DNA of 64,000 bases from Pollenia angustigena (GCA_930367215.1 OV884056.1:122696053-122760052), one strand, 5' to 3'; shown: positions 20,724 to 31,805, numbered from the stretch's first letter. The notes: a model not told the origin generated them from the sequence alone. Numbers and translations are program-made.

Positions 20724-23384
20724 ACTGTTTAAAAATTTGTTTTTGGAACGCAAACGGCATCCGCCAACATAAAAATGAATTAGAATACTTTCTTAAAAAT
20801 AAACAAATTGATGTCATGATGATTTCTGAAACTCATTTGACCTCAAGAAATACGTTTAAAATAAGTGGTTATATACTATATGATACCAAGGACCCACGAG
20901 ATAGAGCTTGTGGAGGTTCTGCCATTTTAATAAAAACCCGAGTCAAACACTTCCTAATGTGTGATCATCGTAAAGATTATCTCCAAGCAACGAACATTTG
21001 CGTTGAGGAATTAAATAGAAACCTAGTAATTTCATCGTTATACTCTCCGCCTAGATTTTCAATATCGGAGGACCAATATTATAAATATTTTAAATCATTA
21101 GGACCGTGTTTCCTAGCCGCTGGCGACTATAACGCTAAACATACCTTCTGGGGGTCGCGACTTATAACGCCAAAGGGTCGTGTTTTATTTAACACAATTT
21201 CTAAAATGGATTTAAATGTGGTAGCGAGCGGACAACCAACATATTGGCCCACTGATCATCAAAAAATACCAGATGTCATCGATTTCGGATTGGTTAAATA
21301 CATTCCCATAGAAACGATTCATGTTGAAGCCTCCCTAGAATTATCTTCCGACCACACACCTACAATTGTTACTATAATGAACCCCAATAGAACTGTACCT
21401 CCGACTGGATACATAGCGACGACAGCTACGCAAATTAATTGGTTAAAATATAAAAAATATCTCAGTACCCATTGCACAGAAAATATTCCGCTCAGTACAC
21501 CGGATTATGTAGATCGCTCTATTGACAATTTTGACAGTTTTCTGAAACTAGCTGTTCAACATTCCAGCGATACCCCCAAAAAAATTAAAAATATATTCTT
21601 CCGATGTCGAGCGGCTCTTGACTGAAAAAAGGAGAGTTCGAAGAGAGTGGCAACTTTACAGATCCCCGCAACTTAAGATTTTATTAAAAGAGTGCACAAA
21701 AAAGCTAAGAAAGTTACTGCAGAATCAGAAAACGGCTTCTCTAGAAAAATATCTTAAGGAACTTGATGCAACTCCACAATCTGACTACTCATTATGGCGT
21801 GCAGCTAGAAATCTAAAAAGGCCAGTTATATCTAAGCCACCATTAAGAAACTTGAATGGTAATTGGGCAAGAAACGATATTGAAAAAGGAAATCTGTTTG
21901 TTAGTCACTTGAAAAACGTGTTTACACCAAATATATTTCACAATATTGCGGTCGAGTTACCACCTGTTGCTGCTAGAGCAGCTATTCCCCTCAGATTTGA
22001 GTTAAGAGAAATCGAAAAGGCTATTTGTGACTTAAACACTAAGAAGGCACCTGGTATTGATAAAATCAGTAATAAAATGCTTTTGGAGCTACCTCGCATA
22101 GCAAAGAAAATTATTCTTTTTATTTTTAATGCTATTTTACGCCTTGAATACTATCCTCAAAAATGGAAGGTTTCTTTAGTTACCATGATACCAAAGCCAG
22201 GTAAAGATCATACAAAAGTTGAGTCTTATAGGCCTATTAGCTTATTATCAAATATGTCAAAGTTGCTTGAGAAATTATTAGTTTCAAAATTAACACCGAT
22301 TTTAAGTGTAAATAGATGTATTCCAAACCATCAGTTCTGATTTAGAAGAAAACACAGCACAATCGAACAGACTCATCGAATAGTAAATGTCATAAGAAAA
22401 GCATTTGAAGAAAAAAAATATTGTTCAGCACTCTTCATCGATGTTTCGCAAGCTTTTGATAAAGTCTGGCATGAAGGCTTATTACATAAATTGAAGCAAA
22501 ATTTACCAGCAAACACACACAAGCTGCTAGAAAGCTACTTAGTCGGTCGTCAATTTATTATTAAAGAAGGAAATTTCTTAAGTTCACCTCAGCCCATTGC
22601 CGCTGGAGTCCCACAAGGCAGCATCCTGGGCCCCCTATTATACTTAATTTATACTTCGGACATGCCAACAAGCAACTATACACAAACTTCAACATTTGCA
22701 GACGATACAGCTTTTCTAAGCGTCCACGAAAATCGTTATGAAGCATCGCGTTACTTACAGCATCATATATTTCAACTAGAAATATGGTTACGACAATGGA
22801 GGATAATGGTCAATGAGCAAAAATGCGTACATATAATATTCACTTTGCGCCGGGAATCTTGCCGCCCTATTACAATCAATAGTCAAATAATTCCTCAACA
22901 TTCGCATGTAAAATATCTCGGTATACATCTGGATCGGCGATTAACGTGGAAATGCCATATAGAGGCAAAATTAACTCAAATGAAACTAAAAGCCATTCAA
23001 ATTCATTGGCTTATTGGAAGAAATTCTGTCCTTAGTCTCGATTGCAAGCTTCTACTTTACAACTCTATCTTAAAGCCTATCTGGTGCTACGGTATTCAAC
23101 TATGGGGCACTGCCTCGGCCTCTAATATCGACAAAATTCAAAGGCGCCAAAATAAACTTCTTCGAATAACCACAGCAGCTCCCTGGTATGTTAAAAACTC
23201 AAACATTCATAAGGATCTCAATGTGCCATTAGTTAAAACTATGATTACAAAATATGCAATAAAATATTTAAAAAGGCTTGAACAACACCCAAATCCACTA
23301 GCTCGAAATATTTTAAGTCATGGCGGCCACACTCGCTTAAGAAGAAGAGACACTGCAGCACTTACCCAATTAGATGAGCGATAA
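20720..23384 (+). pseudogene. LINE A ORF2, endonuclease-reverse transcriptase, broken
   Basis: The enzyme nicks the target and copies the RNA. An apurinic-like endonuclease lies at about residues 1-225 (CFWNANGI, ISETHLTS, GDYNAKHTFWG, SSDHTPT). The RT follows, with KKAPGIDKISN, FIDVSQAFDKVW, GVPQGSILGPLLY and the catalytic FADDTAF. The C-terminal LRRRDTA tail closes the frame. Breaks: a frameshift at about 21,618-21,625 and an in-frame TGA at 22,338-22,340 where a Gly codon is expected. The start ATG overlaps the ORF1 stop (ATGA), suggesting coupled re-initiation. Confidence 0.92.
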
Positions 23385-23499
23385 ACACATAAAATAAAGT
23401 ATTAGGTTAAGATTTCATTAATTATTGTTAGTTCATATTTAAGATATGAAGATTCAATAAAAAATAATGACAAAAAAAAAAAAAAAAGGATATAATATA

Positions 23500-24235
23500 T
23501 ACCGGCTGCGCTAACTAAAGCTTCTCTGCAAAGCCGGCCTTCGGCCGGGCGAATGGATTTTCTCCTCTATGGGATAACAAACACCGGCTTTGCTAACTAA
23601 AGCTTTTCTGTATAGCCGGCCTTCGGCCGGGCGCAAGGATTTCCCCTCTATGGTATAACAAACACCGGCTTCGCTATAAAGCTTCTAAAATCTGCCTTGT
23701 TTCCGAACGAAAGCCGACTATGCAGAGAAGCTTTAGTTAGCGAAGCCGGTGTTTGTTATACCAGAAAATCCTTGCGCCCGGCCGAAGGCCGGCTGTGCAG
23801 AGAAGCTTTAGTTAGCGAAGCCTTGCTTGTAAGAATTTTTGGCGTTGTACTTACTTATTTTGATATTTCCAAAAAAAATTTACACATTTTAATATTTTTC
23901 ATTATCAGTTAAGTTGTGGACATTATGACACTTTGCAAAGTGTCATAACGTCCGCGGACGCTAATACATTTTTTTGATGGACGTTATGACACTATGACAC
24001 TGGACGTTATGACATGCCACCGTTTGCTATACCATAGAGGAAAAAATCCTTGCGCCCGGCCGAAGGCCGGCTATTAAGAGAAGCTTTACTGAGCGAAGCC
24101 GGTTTTTGTTATACCATAGAGTAAAAAATCCTTGCAACCGGCCGAAGGCCGGCTATGCCGAGACGCTTTAGTAAGCGCTGCCGGTATTTGTTACACCATA
24201 GGGGAGAAAATCCTTGCGCCCAAAAGTGTTTTCGT
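23500..24235. repeat. 84-bp hairpin units, second block
   Basis: Hairpin units forward (23,500-23,690) then in complement (23,700-23,830 and 24,030-24,235), again around a CTTGTTTCCGAAC-type centre. A GTCATAACGTCC palindrome block (23,925-24,020) interrupts the complement run. Confidence 0.8.
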
Positions 24236-25202
24236 TATATGTTTAATATATGCACCCAGAGAAAAAACAACAAAACCATTTTTAAAAAATTTTAACCATA
24301 TTATGTTTAATTTAACCAAATCATTGCCACCGACAACCATATAATGGTAAAATAAGTTTCTTTAAAAATAGTTTTGTTGGTTGTGACCATAATATTACAC
24401 GTTCTTGTCTGCGTATATGTAGATTTTTTTTTGTATTTAACATCTTTAGTAATTATGGACCTAATGACATTTTTAAAAATGACATAATGTCCATTTGCAA
24501 AGTGTCTTAATGCCCACGGACAATTTGACACTTTTAAAAGTGTCACAGTGTCCATGTTTTGAGTATTTGATTATAACTATGCAGTGATTAATTAATATTT
24601 AACTGTTGAAGAGTGCACAAAGTTTGGCGGAGGGCTCAAATAAGTATTACTGCCTATACTGCCGAGCAGCTGCTGAAGATACAGTGCAATTTTTTACATA
24701 AAACTTACATTTGTATGTTACTAAATTTATATGAATAATAAACACTTTTTTGCAAAATAGGGGTAATGTTTAATTTTTTTTTTGTTGTGAAAAAATTCGA
24801 TTTTGCTTTTTGGGTAATTTTTCATTTTTTTTGGGCCCTTTTCGTTTTTTTTTGGGCTAAATTTCATATTTAACTTTTTTGGTCATTTTCATGTTCTTTT
24901 GGGCGATTTTTAATTTTTTTTCTTGGGACATTTTTCTTTGGGCGATTTTTCCTAGAGTCTTTCGAGATATATGCGAAAATCGTGTTCTTTCTCACTTGTT
25001 TTTAACTGATTTACTGATTTCCAGGACTTTAAACTTGGACAAACTGATTTTTATTGTTATTTCAAAATTCACTATTTTAATAAAATAATTAAGAAATAAC
25101 GGCATATTTAGCACAGAATACTAATAGAACTCTAAAAAGTGACGTGTGAAAAAGGCCCAAAACAGTTGCGAGGCAGCTTTCGAAGAAAGCACATCAACAA
25201 TA

Positions 25203-25533
25203 AGTAAGTAAGATGATAAACCCACTGTTTATTGTTGATGTGTTTTGTTTAAACTTTGATATTATTACAAGTAGAACTGTTGCTATAAGTCTTATACGTT
25301 TAACAGTTTTATTTGGTTTAATATCTTTAGTTTTTCTAAAATCTTTATGGATGTAGTTTCCTGATGATCTGGCCTAAGCAACCAGTGAAATGTGCATAGG
25401 AATAGCTTATCCCATCAACAATAAATTTCAAGTGTTTTTATCAATAATAAAAACTGGGAATTAAGCACGAATAGCAAAATCTTTTGAAATTAAAATTTTG
25501 TATTCCCAAAAATTTAAATTACTTTTTGATAAA
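25203..25533 (+). repeat. Truncated ~470-bp hammerhead repeat (family 2)
   Basis: From GATAAACCCACTG to ATTACTTTTTGATA it matches the units at 53-54 kb with scattered substitutions. It is a single copy and 5'-truncated, and it ends exactly where the Polinton remnant begins. Confidence 0.85.
25350..25416 (+). ncRNA. Hammerhead ribozyme, family 2, single copy
   Basis: Core CTGATGA at 25,371-25,377, stem II CTGG/CCAG, then GAA. Stem III here is ATGTGCAT, two bases longer than in the array copies, so the ATG/CAT pairing is kept while the loop varies. Confidence 0.75.
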
Positions 25534-25599
25534 AAAAAAATTATATTTTCATGTTAACCTTTCTAAAATTTTCAAAAATTTAACAAATTTTCATGTATT

Positions 25600-25895
25600 T
25601 TATTTTTTGATGTTTTCTGTTCGGCAGGTACCCCTTAATTTTATTAATTTCCTGATTTCCCTATCAATTTTCAAAGAATACATTTTAACTCTAAACCCAA
25701 TGAATTCCTTAATAATTTTACCATTACACTCATCCTTCATCATCCCTAAAACTTTTTTATTAAGAAGTGGGATATTGTCGACCATTATCTTTCGGATATG
25801 CAGATGAATCAAAATGAGTATTTATATCATTATTAATATCTCTGTATAGGTCATTTGTTTTACAGCATTTCTAATAACAACTTGTTTCGTTTGTT
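25600..25895 (-). pseudogene. Polinton DNA polymerase B, C-terminal fragment (left)
   Basis: The C-terminal end of a protein-primed family B polymerase. The diagnostic string is [18 protein letters not shown], followed by RVKMYS and a Lys-rich tail. The N-terminal exonuclease and polymerase motifs are absent. An almost identical inverted copy is at 27,750-28,077. Confidence 0.65.
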
Positions 25896-25904
25896 CGCAT
25901 ATTC

Positions 25905-25992
25905 CTCTACTGATCTGTTTCATATCTGTTTTTGATCTGCTTTATATCTGCTTTTGATCTGCTTTCAATGTGCTTTCGATCTGTTTTATATA
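25905..25992 (-). repeat. CAGATCAAAAG-type short tandem repeats
   Basis: Eight or so variants of an ~11-bp unit (complement: CTGATCTGTTT, ATCTGCTTTTGAT) between the ATPase end and the polymerase fragment. The same array type recurs at 27,700, 36,990 and 37,684, always in Polinton sequence. Confidence 0.8.
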
Positions 25993-25994
25993 TA

Positions 25995-26100
25995 ATCTTA
26001 CTTATAATTGAATAAAATTATTAAATTTCTTTCTCTAACGACTGCCATTAATTAGATCATCCTTACTGACAACAACAAAACCACAATTATCTTTTAAACA
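25995..26100 (-). pseudogene. Polinton packaging ATPase, C-terminal scrap
   Basis: Minus-strand DNCGFVVVSKDD then LINGSR, a stop, and KKFNNFIQL. This matches the end of the ATPase at 37,391-37,660 with one in-frame stop. Only about 35 codons remain. Confidence 0.7.
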
Positions 26101-26158
26101 CGTTATCACATATCAAATGCTCAAGAATTTTCGTATATATTTAGATCTAAGATATATC

Positions 26159-26332
26159 AAATTTATACTCAAAATATAAGTAAACTGACATTAAGTTATT
26201 TATTTGTTAAGAGATTTGTTAGAGATAATGGCATTGATACTTTTGCATGGGGTCATTATAGAATAAATAACTATTCTGAACTTATGGAAGAGGATGATGA
26301 CATTCTTTGCAATGTAAATATAGATTTTTAAT
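26159..26332 (+). CDS. Unassigned Polinton-embedded C-terminal ORF
   Basis: An open plus-strand frame without a good ATG. It holds LFVKRFVRDNGIDTFAWGHY and ends in an acidic MEEDDDILCNVNIDF. It converges on the protease gene. Position suggests a Polinton virion or accessory gene, but I do not recognise the family. Confidence 0.35.
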
Positions 26333-26404
26333 TAATTTTAAGTTTTTATTTAATAAGAGAAATTGTAAAATAAACAAAATTATGAAAGAAAAAAAACGTT
26401 AAAA

Positions 26405-26795
26405 TGTTGTTTTTATTTCAAACCATATTTATTAAATAAAAATTTTAAACATAAATGTCCACAATTAAATGTACTGAATTTTTGTTTTCGTTCGTAATTC
26501 TATTCAATGGGCAATTTTAAATAGTTGATGATTTCAAGTGGTGGCTGCAAGTTTCCAAAGCTATCAAAGTATTCTTTATAATTGTGATTTTTATAAAATG
26601 CTAACCAGTGTGTCCCAGGACTTTTCATATCATCCAGATTAGCAATTCCACATTCATTCTTTAAGACTTTTTTTAAGTAAAGAATTACGCATAAAAACAC
26701 TTCTAAAATGTTTTAGTTTTCTTCCGTATTTATTTAAATCTACATCTGTTAATGCTCGACTGGGTAGGTTACTTAAAAGTTTTTTGAAGCTGGTT
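26405..26795 (-). pseudogene. Polinton adenain-like cysteine protease, broken
   Basis: A maturation protease related to adenovirus adenain, which processes virion proteins. Visible motifs are the His site SPGTHWLAFYK, the Asp site YFDSFGNLQPP and, past an in-frame TAG near 26,507, the Cys site FNCGHLC. All three catalytic residues survive. A frameshift near 26,665 separates the N-terminal third, so no intact enzyme is encoded. It lies directly downstream of the core-like gene on the same strand. Confidence 0.82.
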
Positions 26796-27273
26796 TACCA
26801 TAAAGTCCATAACCAGGTTTATATGGTTTAACATATAAACCTTTTCCCATAGCAATTGATTCCATATATTTATTGTGACGTGTAGCTTCTGTCAATTTTT
26901 ATTTTCCATTCTTTTTATCATTAATAGCTTTAACTATTGCTGATCCACCTGTAGCTAAACTTCCAAGAGCTGCCAAGGCTGTTAGAACAGGAATCAATGG
27001 TAGAAATCCACCAACTTTAGGCGCTAGAATAACTCTTGGTATACTTACATCAGTTTTTTTTCCTTTAAAATCACAGCGAACTGCTTTTTGTGCAATTAAA
27101 ACCGCATCATTTATATTGTTAGGTTTCTCCTTTCTCAATAGTTTTAGAGTATTTTTAACAGTGGTAGAGAATAATTTCTTATTACACACTCTTTTCTTTC
27201 CACCTTTTCCTTTTTGTGATATTCGATCTTTATTATTCTTCATACCTAATCCAAATTTTACTTTTGCCTTCAT
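26780..27273 (-). pseudogene. Polinton core/minor virion-like protein, one premature stop
   Basis: The basic N-terminus (RISQKGKGGKKR) is followed by a hydrophobic Gly/Ala-rich segment (VGGFLPLIPVLTALAALGSL) of the kind seen in small membrane-active virion proteins of Polintons and adintoviruses. The annotated frame stops at a TAA at 26,899-26,901. The same frame then runs on for about 40 codons with MGKGLYVKPYK, a conserved tail of this family from memory. Function is inferred from family resemblance only. Confidence 0.65.
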
Positions 27274-27370
27274 AGCGTTCGTAACAAACCAAGCGTTAGC
27301 TTTTTCTTTTAAATTACTTTCTTAAGTCGTTGCCAAGCCTTTCAGATAATATCTGATCAGCTTTATGTCT

Positions 27371-27607
27371 TTAAGTTATATCGTCAGTTGATGAGTATGC
27401 AATAACGTGCTCTCTGCATGCAGCATCTAATAAATTTATTCCTTTATCTCCTCTTGCTAATCGTTCTTTAAGTTTTGTACCCGGTCCGCAAAACTGATAT
27501 CCAGGTAAATGTAATTCAATCGGTAATTTGTTAATTAAGTTGTTGACTACTCCACGTCCAATTTTAAACTTATTAGTATTGTGTATATTGTTATATCTTA
27601 TAACCAT
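27371..27607 (-). pseudogene. Polinton phospholipase A2-like protein, catalytic Asp replaced
   Basis: A short protein with the parvovirus-type PLA2 fold signature. The Ca-loop is GYQFCGPGT (about residues 36-44) and the active-site helix is LDAACREHVIAYS (about residues 59-71). In the family, the catalytic pair is His-Asp; here the Asp is Val (a GAT-to-GTT change is the simplest route), so catalysis is probably lost. Such proteins help membrane passage in parvoviruses; a similar role in Polintons is inference. Otherwise the frame is open from its ATG. Expression is doubtful because all neighbours are broken. Confidence 0.8.
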
Positions 27608-27699
27608 TTTATATGTTCAATACTTTAAATTGTAATAATTAAAACATTACTTTTATAGTTAATTATTTCATAACTCATCAATATGTGAATAGTTAAACA

Positions 27700-27748
27700 G
27701 ATCGAAAGCAGATTGAAAGCAGATCAAAAACAGATATGAAACAGATCA
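27700..27748 (+). repeat. CAGATCAAAAG-type short tandem repeats (right arm)
   Basis: CAGATCGAAAG, CAGATTGAAAG, CAGATCAAAAA and further variants in a row. This is the inverted counterpart of 25,905-25,992. Confidence 0.75.
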
Positions 27749-27749
27749 G

Positions 27750-28077
27750 TAGAGCAATATGCGAGCAAACGAAACAAATTGTTATTAGAAATGCTGTGAA
27801 ACAGATGATCTATACAGAGATATAAGAAATGATATAAATACTCATTTTGATTCATCTGCATATCCGATAGATAATGTTGACAATATATCACTTCTTAATA
27901 AAAAAAATTTTAGGGATTATGAAGGATGAGTGTAATGGTAAAACTATTAAGGAATTCATTGGGTTTAGAGTTAAAATGTATTCGGTCAACAAATTTATAA
28001 AATCTTCAAGATACAACATTTTTATAAAATCTTCAAGATACAACATTTTTGAAAAAAAAAAAAAAAAAAATTCATGA
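27750..28077 (+). pseudogene. Polinton DNA polymerase B, C-terminal fragment (right)
   Basis: Inverted copy of the left fragment, with [19 protein letters not shown]. After MYSV it diverges into two copies of FIKSSRYNIF, a 27-bp direct duplication, and then an A run. Frames are interrupted upstream. Confidence 0.62.
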
Positions 28078-28148
28078 AAATTTGTTACATTTTTTAAAAA
28101 TTTTAGAAAGGTTAACATGAAAATATAATTTTTTTTTTATTATTTTTT

Positions 28149-29043
28149 TGATGGGCTACTCATCAAAATAACACGAATGCTTCCTCAAAACACTCACAAG
28201 CTTCTGGAGAGCTATCTAACAGGCAGATCATTCATAGTAAGGTCGCAAGATAAATACTCCCCCCTCAAGAAAATTACTGCTGGTGTCCCCCAAGGCAGCA
28301 TATTAGGACCGCTTCTATATATAATATATACAGCGGATATGCCAACAAACCTGAGCACGCATACCTCTACATTTGCAGACGACACAGCATTTATTAGTGT
28401 TAACCATGACCCAAAAGTCGCATCGCAAAATCTGCAGTCCCACAATAATGAACTAGAGGCCTGGCTAGAAAAATGGAGAATAAAGGTTAACCCGGCTATA
28501 TGTGCTCGCTTAACTTTCACGCTCAGAAGACAAACGTGCCCAGCTGTAAAAATAAATAACATCACTGTTCCGGTAGAAAACCATGTTAAGTACTTGGGAA
28601 TTCATATAGATAGACGCTTGACCTGGTCGCGTCATATTGAAGCGAAAATAACGGCTATGAAACTTAAAGCAGCTCAACTACATTGGCTTCTCGGTCTAAA
28701 TTCAAACTTGTCCTTAGACAACAAAATTCTCTTATACAAGTCCATCATAAAACCAATATGGACATATGGCATCCAATTATGGGGTACTGCATGCGCATCT
28801 AACATCCAAAAGCTTCAAAGAAGACAGTCTAGAATAATACGACAAATTGTCTGCGCCCAATGATATATACGAAATGATATTATCCACAGAGATCTCAACG
28901 TCCCCACTATCCAGGAGGAAATTAAAAAATATTCAATAAGTTACATCGGTAAACTAATGGCCCACCCTAACTACCTCGCTCGGGATCTGCTTCAGTTCGA
29001 AGGTCAACAAGGATCTTGACGTTCTCCAGATATACGGCAAAAC
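28149..29043 (+). mobile_element. LINE B reverse transcriptase fragment
   Basis: A second Jockey-type element, clearly homologous to LINE A but well diverged in sequence. It begins mid-RT (DGLLIKITRM) and keeps GVPQGSILGPLLY and FADDTAFISV. A TGA at 28,861-28,863 interrupts the C-terminal part, which continues as DIIHRDLNVPTIQEE. There is no 3' UTR or A tail: at about 29,043 it runs straight into the 3' end of the minus-strand LINE A. Confidence 0.85.
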
Positions 29044-29172
29044 AAAAAATTGAATCTTCATATATTAAAATGAACTAACAATAATTAATCAAATCTTAAC
29101 CTAATGCTTTATTTTATGTCCTGCCAGTGCCAGACAACAATTTTTTCATCAGGGTTCTGTTCACATATGTGT

Positions 29173-31805
29173 TTATCGCTCATCTTAATGGGTAAGTGCT
29201 AGTTTCGAGCTAGTGGATTTGGGTGCAACTCTAGCCTTTTCAAATATTTTACCGCATACTTCGTAATAATAGTCCTTACTAGTGGCACATTGAGATCATT
29301 GTGGATATTTGAGTTTTTAACATACCAAGGGGCAGCTGTAATTATTCGAAGAAGTTTATTTTGGCGCCTTTTAATTTTTTCGATAGTTGAGGCCGAGGCA
29401 GTGCCCCATAGTTGAATACCGTAGCACCATATTGGCTTTAAAATAGAGTTGTAAAGTAGTAGTTTGCAATCGAGACTAAGAACAGAATTTCTTCCAATAA
29501 GCCAGTTAATTTGAATGGCTTTTAGTTTCATTTGAGTTAATTTTGCTTCTATATGGCATTTCCATGTTAAACGCCGATCTAGATGAATACCGAGATATTT
29601 GACATGCGATTGTTGAGGCACTAGTTGATTATTGATTTTAATAGCGGGGCAGGTTTCCCGACGCAAGGCGAATGTTATATGTACACATTTTTGCTCATTG
29701 ACCTTTATCCTCCATTGCTTTAACCATAGTTCCAGTTGAAATATATGATCCTGCAGGTATCGAGATGCTTCACGACTGTTCTCGTATACGCTTAGAAAAG
29801 CTGTATCATCAGCAAAAGTTGAGGTTAGGGTGAAATTGTTTGTTGGCATGTCCGAGGTATATATAAGGTAAAAAAGTGGCCCCAGCATGCTTCCCTGAGG
29901 GACTCCAGCTTCAATTGGCTACGGAGAACTTAAAAAATCACCTTCTTTAATAATAAAATTTCGACCGACCAGGTAGCTTTCTAACACCTTGTGTGTATTA
30001 ACCGGTAGGTTTAGCTTCAATTTATGTTACAAGCCTACATGCCAGACTTTGTCAAAAGCTTGAGAAACATCTATGAAAAGAGCGGATCAATATTTTCTTT
30101 CTTCAAAGGCTTTTCTTATGGCGTTTACTATTCGATGGATTTGTTCAATTGTGCTATGCTCTCTTCTGAAGCCGAATTGATGATAAGGTATACACCAAGT
30201 GTCATTTAAAATTGGGGTTAATTTTGACGCTAAGAGCTTCTCGAACAGCTTTGATATATTAGATAATAAACTTAAAGGCCTATATGACTCAACTTTTGTG
30301 TGATATTTTCCTGGCTTTGGTATCATCGTTATTAAGGAGACCTTCCATTCTTGAGGGTAGTATTCAAGGCGTAAAATAGCATTAAAAATATAAAGAATAA
30401 TTTTCTTTGCTATGCGAGGTAGCTCCAAAAGCATTTTGTTACTGATCTTATCAAAACCAGGTGCCTTCTTGGTGTTAAATTCACAAATATCCCTTTCTAT
30501 TTCCCTTATCTCAAATCTTAGGGGGATAGCTGCTCTAAGATAAACAGGTGGCAACTCCTCCGCTATATCGTCAGGTATATTTGGGGTAAACACGTTTTTC
30601 AAATGATTAACAAACATGTTTCCTTTTTCATTATCATTTCTTGCCCAACTTCCATTCGGGTTTCTTAATGGTGGTTTCGAGATAACTGGTCTTTTGATTT
30701 TTCTAGCTGCACGCCATAATGAGTAGCCTGATTGTGGAGTTGCATCCAAGTCCTTAAGATATTTTTCTACGGAAGCCGTTTTCTGAGTCTGCAGTAATTT
30801 TCTTAGCCTTTTTGTACACCCTTTTAATTCAATTTGAAAATCAAGTTGAGGAGATCTGTGCAATTGCCATTCTCTTCGCATTCTCCTTTTTTCATTCAAG
30901 ATACGCTCGACATCTGTAAAAAATATTTTATTATAATTGGTTTTTTTGAGGGTTTTGCTGGAATGTTGAACAGCTAGTTTAAGATAACTGTCAAAATTGA
31001 CAATAGAGAGATCCACATTTTCCGGTGTGCTAAGCGGAATATTTTCTGTGCAATGGGTACTGAGATATTTTTTATATTTTAACCAATTTATTAGTGTAGC
31101 TGACGTCGCCATGTAACCAGAGGGAGATACAATTCTATTGGTGTTTGTTATAGTAACTATTGTAGGTGTGTGGTCAGAGGATAATTCTAACGAAGCTTCA
31201 ACGTGAATCGTTTCTGTGGGGATGTTTTTAACCACGCCGAAATCGATGACATCTGCAATTTTTTGCGGATCAGCAGGCCAATATGTTGGTTGTCCGCTCG
31301 CGACAACATTTAAATTCATTTTAGAGATTGTATTATACAAAACACGACCCTTTGGTGTTATTAGTCGTGACCCCCAGAAGGTATGTTTAGCGTTATTATC
31401 GCCAGCAGCCAGGAAACAGGGCCCCAATGACTTATAATATTTATAATATTTGCTTTCTGATATTGCAAATCTAGGTGGTGAGTATAAGGATGAGATTACT
31501 ATGTTTCGATTCAGCTCTTCAACACAAATGTTCGTTGCTTGGATATAATCTTCACGATGATCACACATTAGGTAGTGTTTGATTCGGGTTTGTATCAAAA
31601 TGGCAGAACCTCCACAAGCTCTATCTCGAAGGTCCTTGGTATCATATAGTGTATAACCATTGATTTTAAACGTATTTATTGAGGTCAAATGAGTTTCAGA
31701 AACCATCATGACATCAATTTGTTTATTTTTAAGAAAGTATTCTTATTCATTTTTGAGTTGGCGGATGCCGTTTGCCTTCCAAAAACAAATTTTTAAACAG
31801 TTCAT
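29173..31805 (-). pseudogene. LINE A ORF2, minus copy, broken
   Basis: Endonuclease plus RT as in the plus copy: MMVSETHLTS, GDNNAKHTFWG, SSDHTPT, KKAPGFDKISNK, FADDTAFLSV. A stop near 31,744-31,748 lies just after the N-terminus where the other copy has Leu. A frameshifted stretch lies at 29,888-30,087 between the two halves of the RT. The endonuclease Asp of GDYN is kept. Confidence 0.9.

Larger units (their letters stand above)
19941..23485 (+). mobile_element. LINE A (Jockey-type), 5'-truncated copy with target duplication
   Basis: Non-LTR retrotransposon with an ORF1 zinc-knuckle protein, an ORF2 endonuclease-RT, a short 3' UTR and an A-rich tail at 23,455-23,487. AAGGATATAATATA occurs at 19,927-19,940 and again at 23,486-23,499, giving a 14-bp target-site duplication inside the foldback. 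The 5' end begins within ORF1, so the copy arrived truncated. Confidence 0.92.
19060..24960. repeat. Foldback element, copy 2, split by LINE A
   Basis: The left part (19,130-19,940) holds GTCATAACGTCCATGGACAC palindromes, the ACCATAATATGGTTGTCGG block, GGGCGATTTTTC units and the start of the GGGCGCAAGGATTTTCTCC hairpin unit. LINE A then interrupts. The right part (23,486-24,960) holds 84-bp hairpin units in both orientations, the same palindromes, the arm block and a GGGCGATTTTTC array at 24,780-24,960. The arrangement mirrors copy 1, so two related foldbacks lie in tandem. Confidence 0.7.
25534..28135. mobile_element. Polinton (Maverick) remnant, block 1
   Basis: A deletion derivative with long inverted ends: 25,534-25,990 and 27,690-28,135 are complements. 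Both include a DNA-polymerase C-terminal fragment and CAGATCAAAAG-type repeats. Between them lie pieces of the packaging ATPase, adenain-like protease, core-like and phospholipase-like genes on the minus strand. Polintons are large DNA transposons with virus-like virion genes. The usual terminal AG/6-bp duplication is not seen, so the true ends are probably lost. Confidence 0.8.

Noticed and set aside
17336..24235. 84-bp palindromic repeats resembling a CRISPR array
   Set aside because: Repeats run in both orientations, there are no unique spacers of constant length, no cas genes, and the context is eukaryotic transposon DNA.
23697..24344. Frames with RLCREALVSEA repeats
   Set aside because: Direct translation of the 84-bp hairpin units; a repeat artefact.
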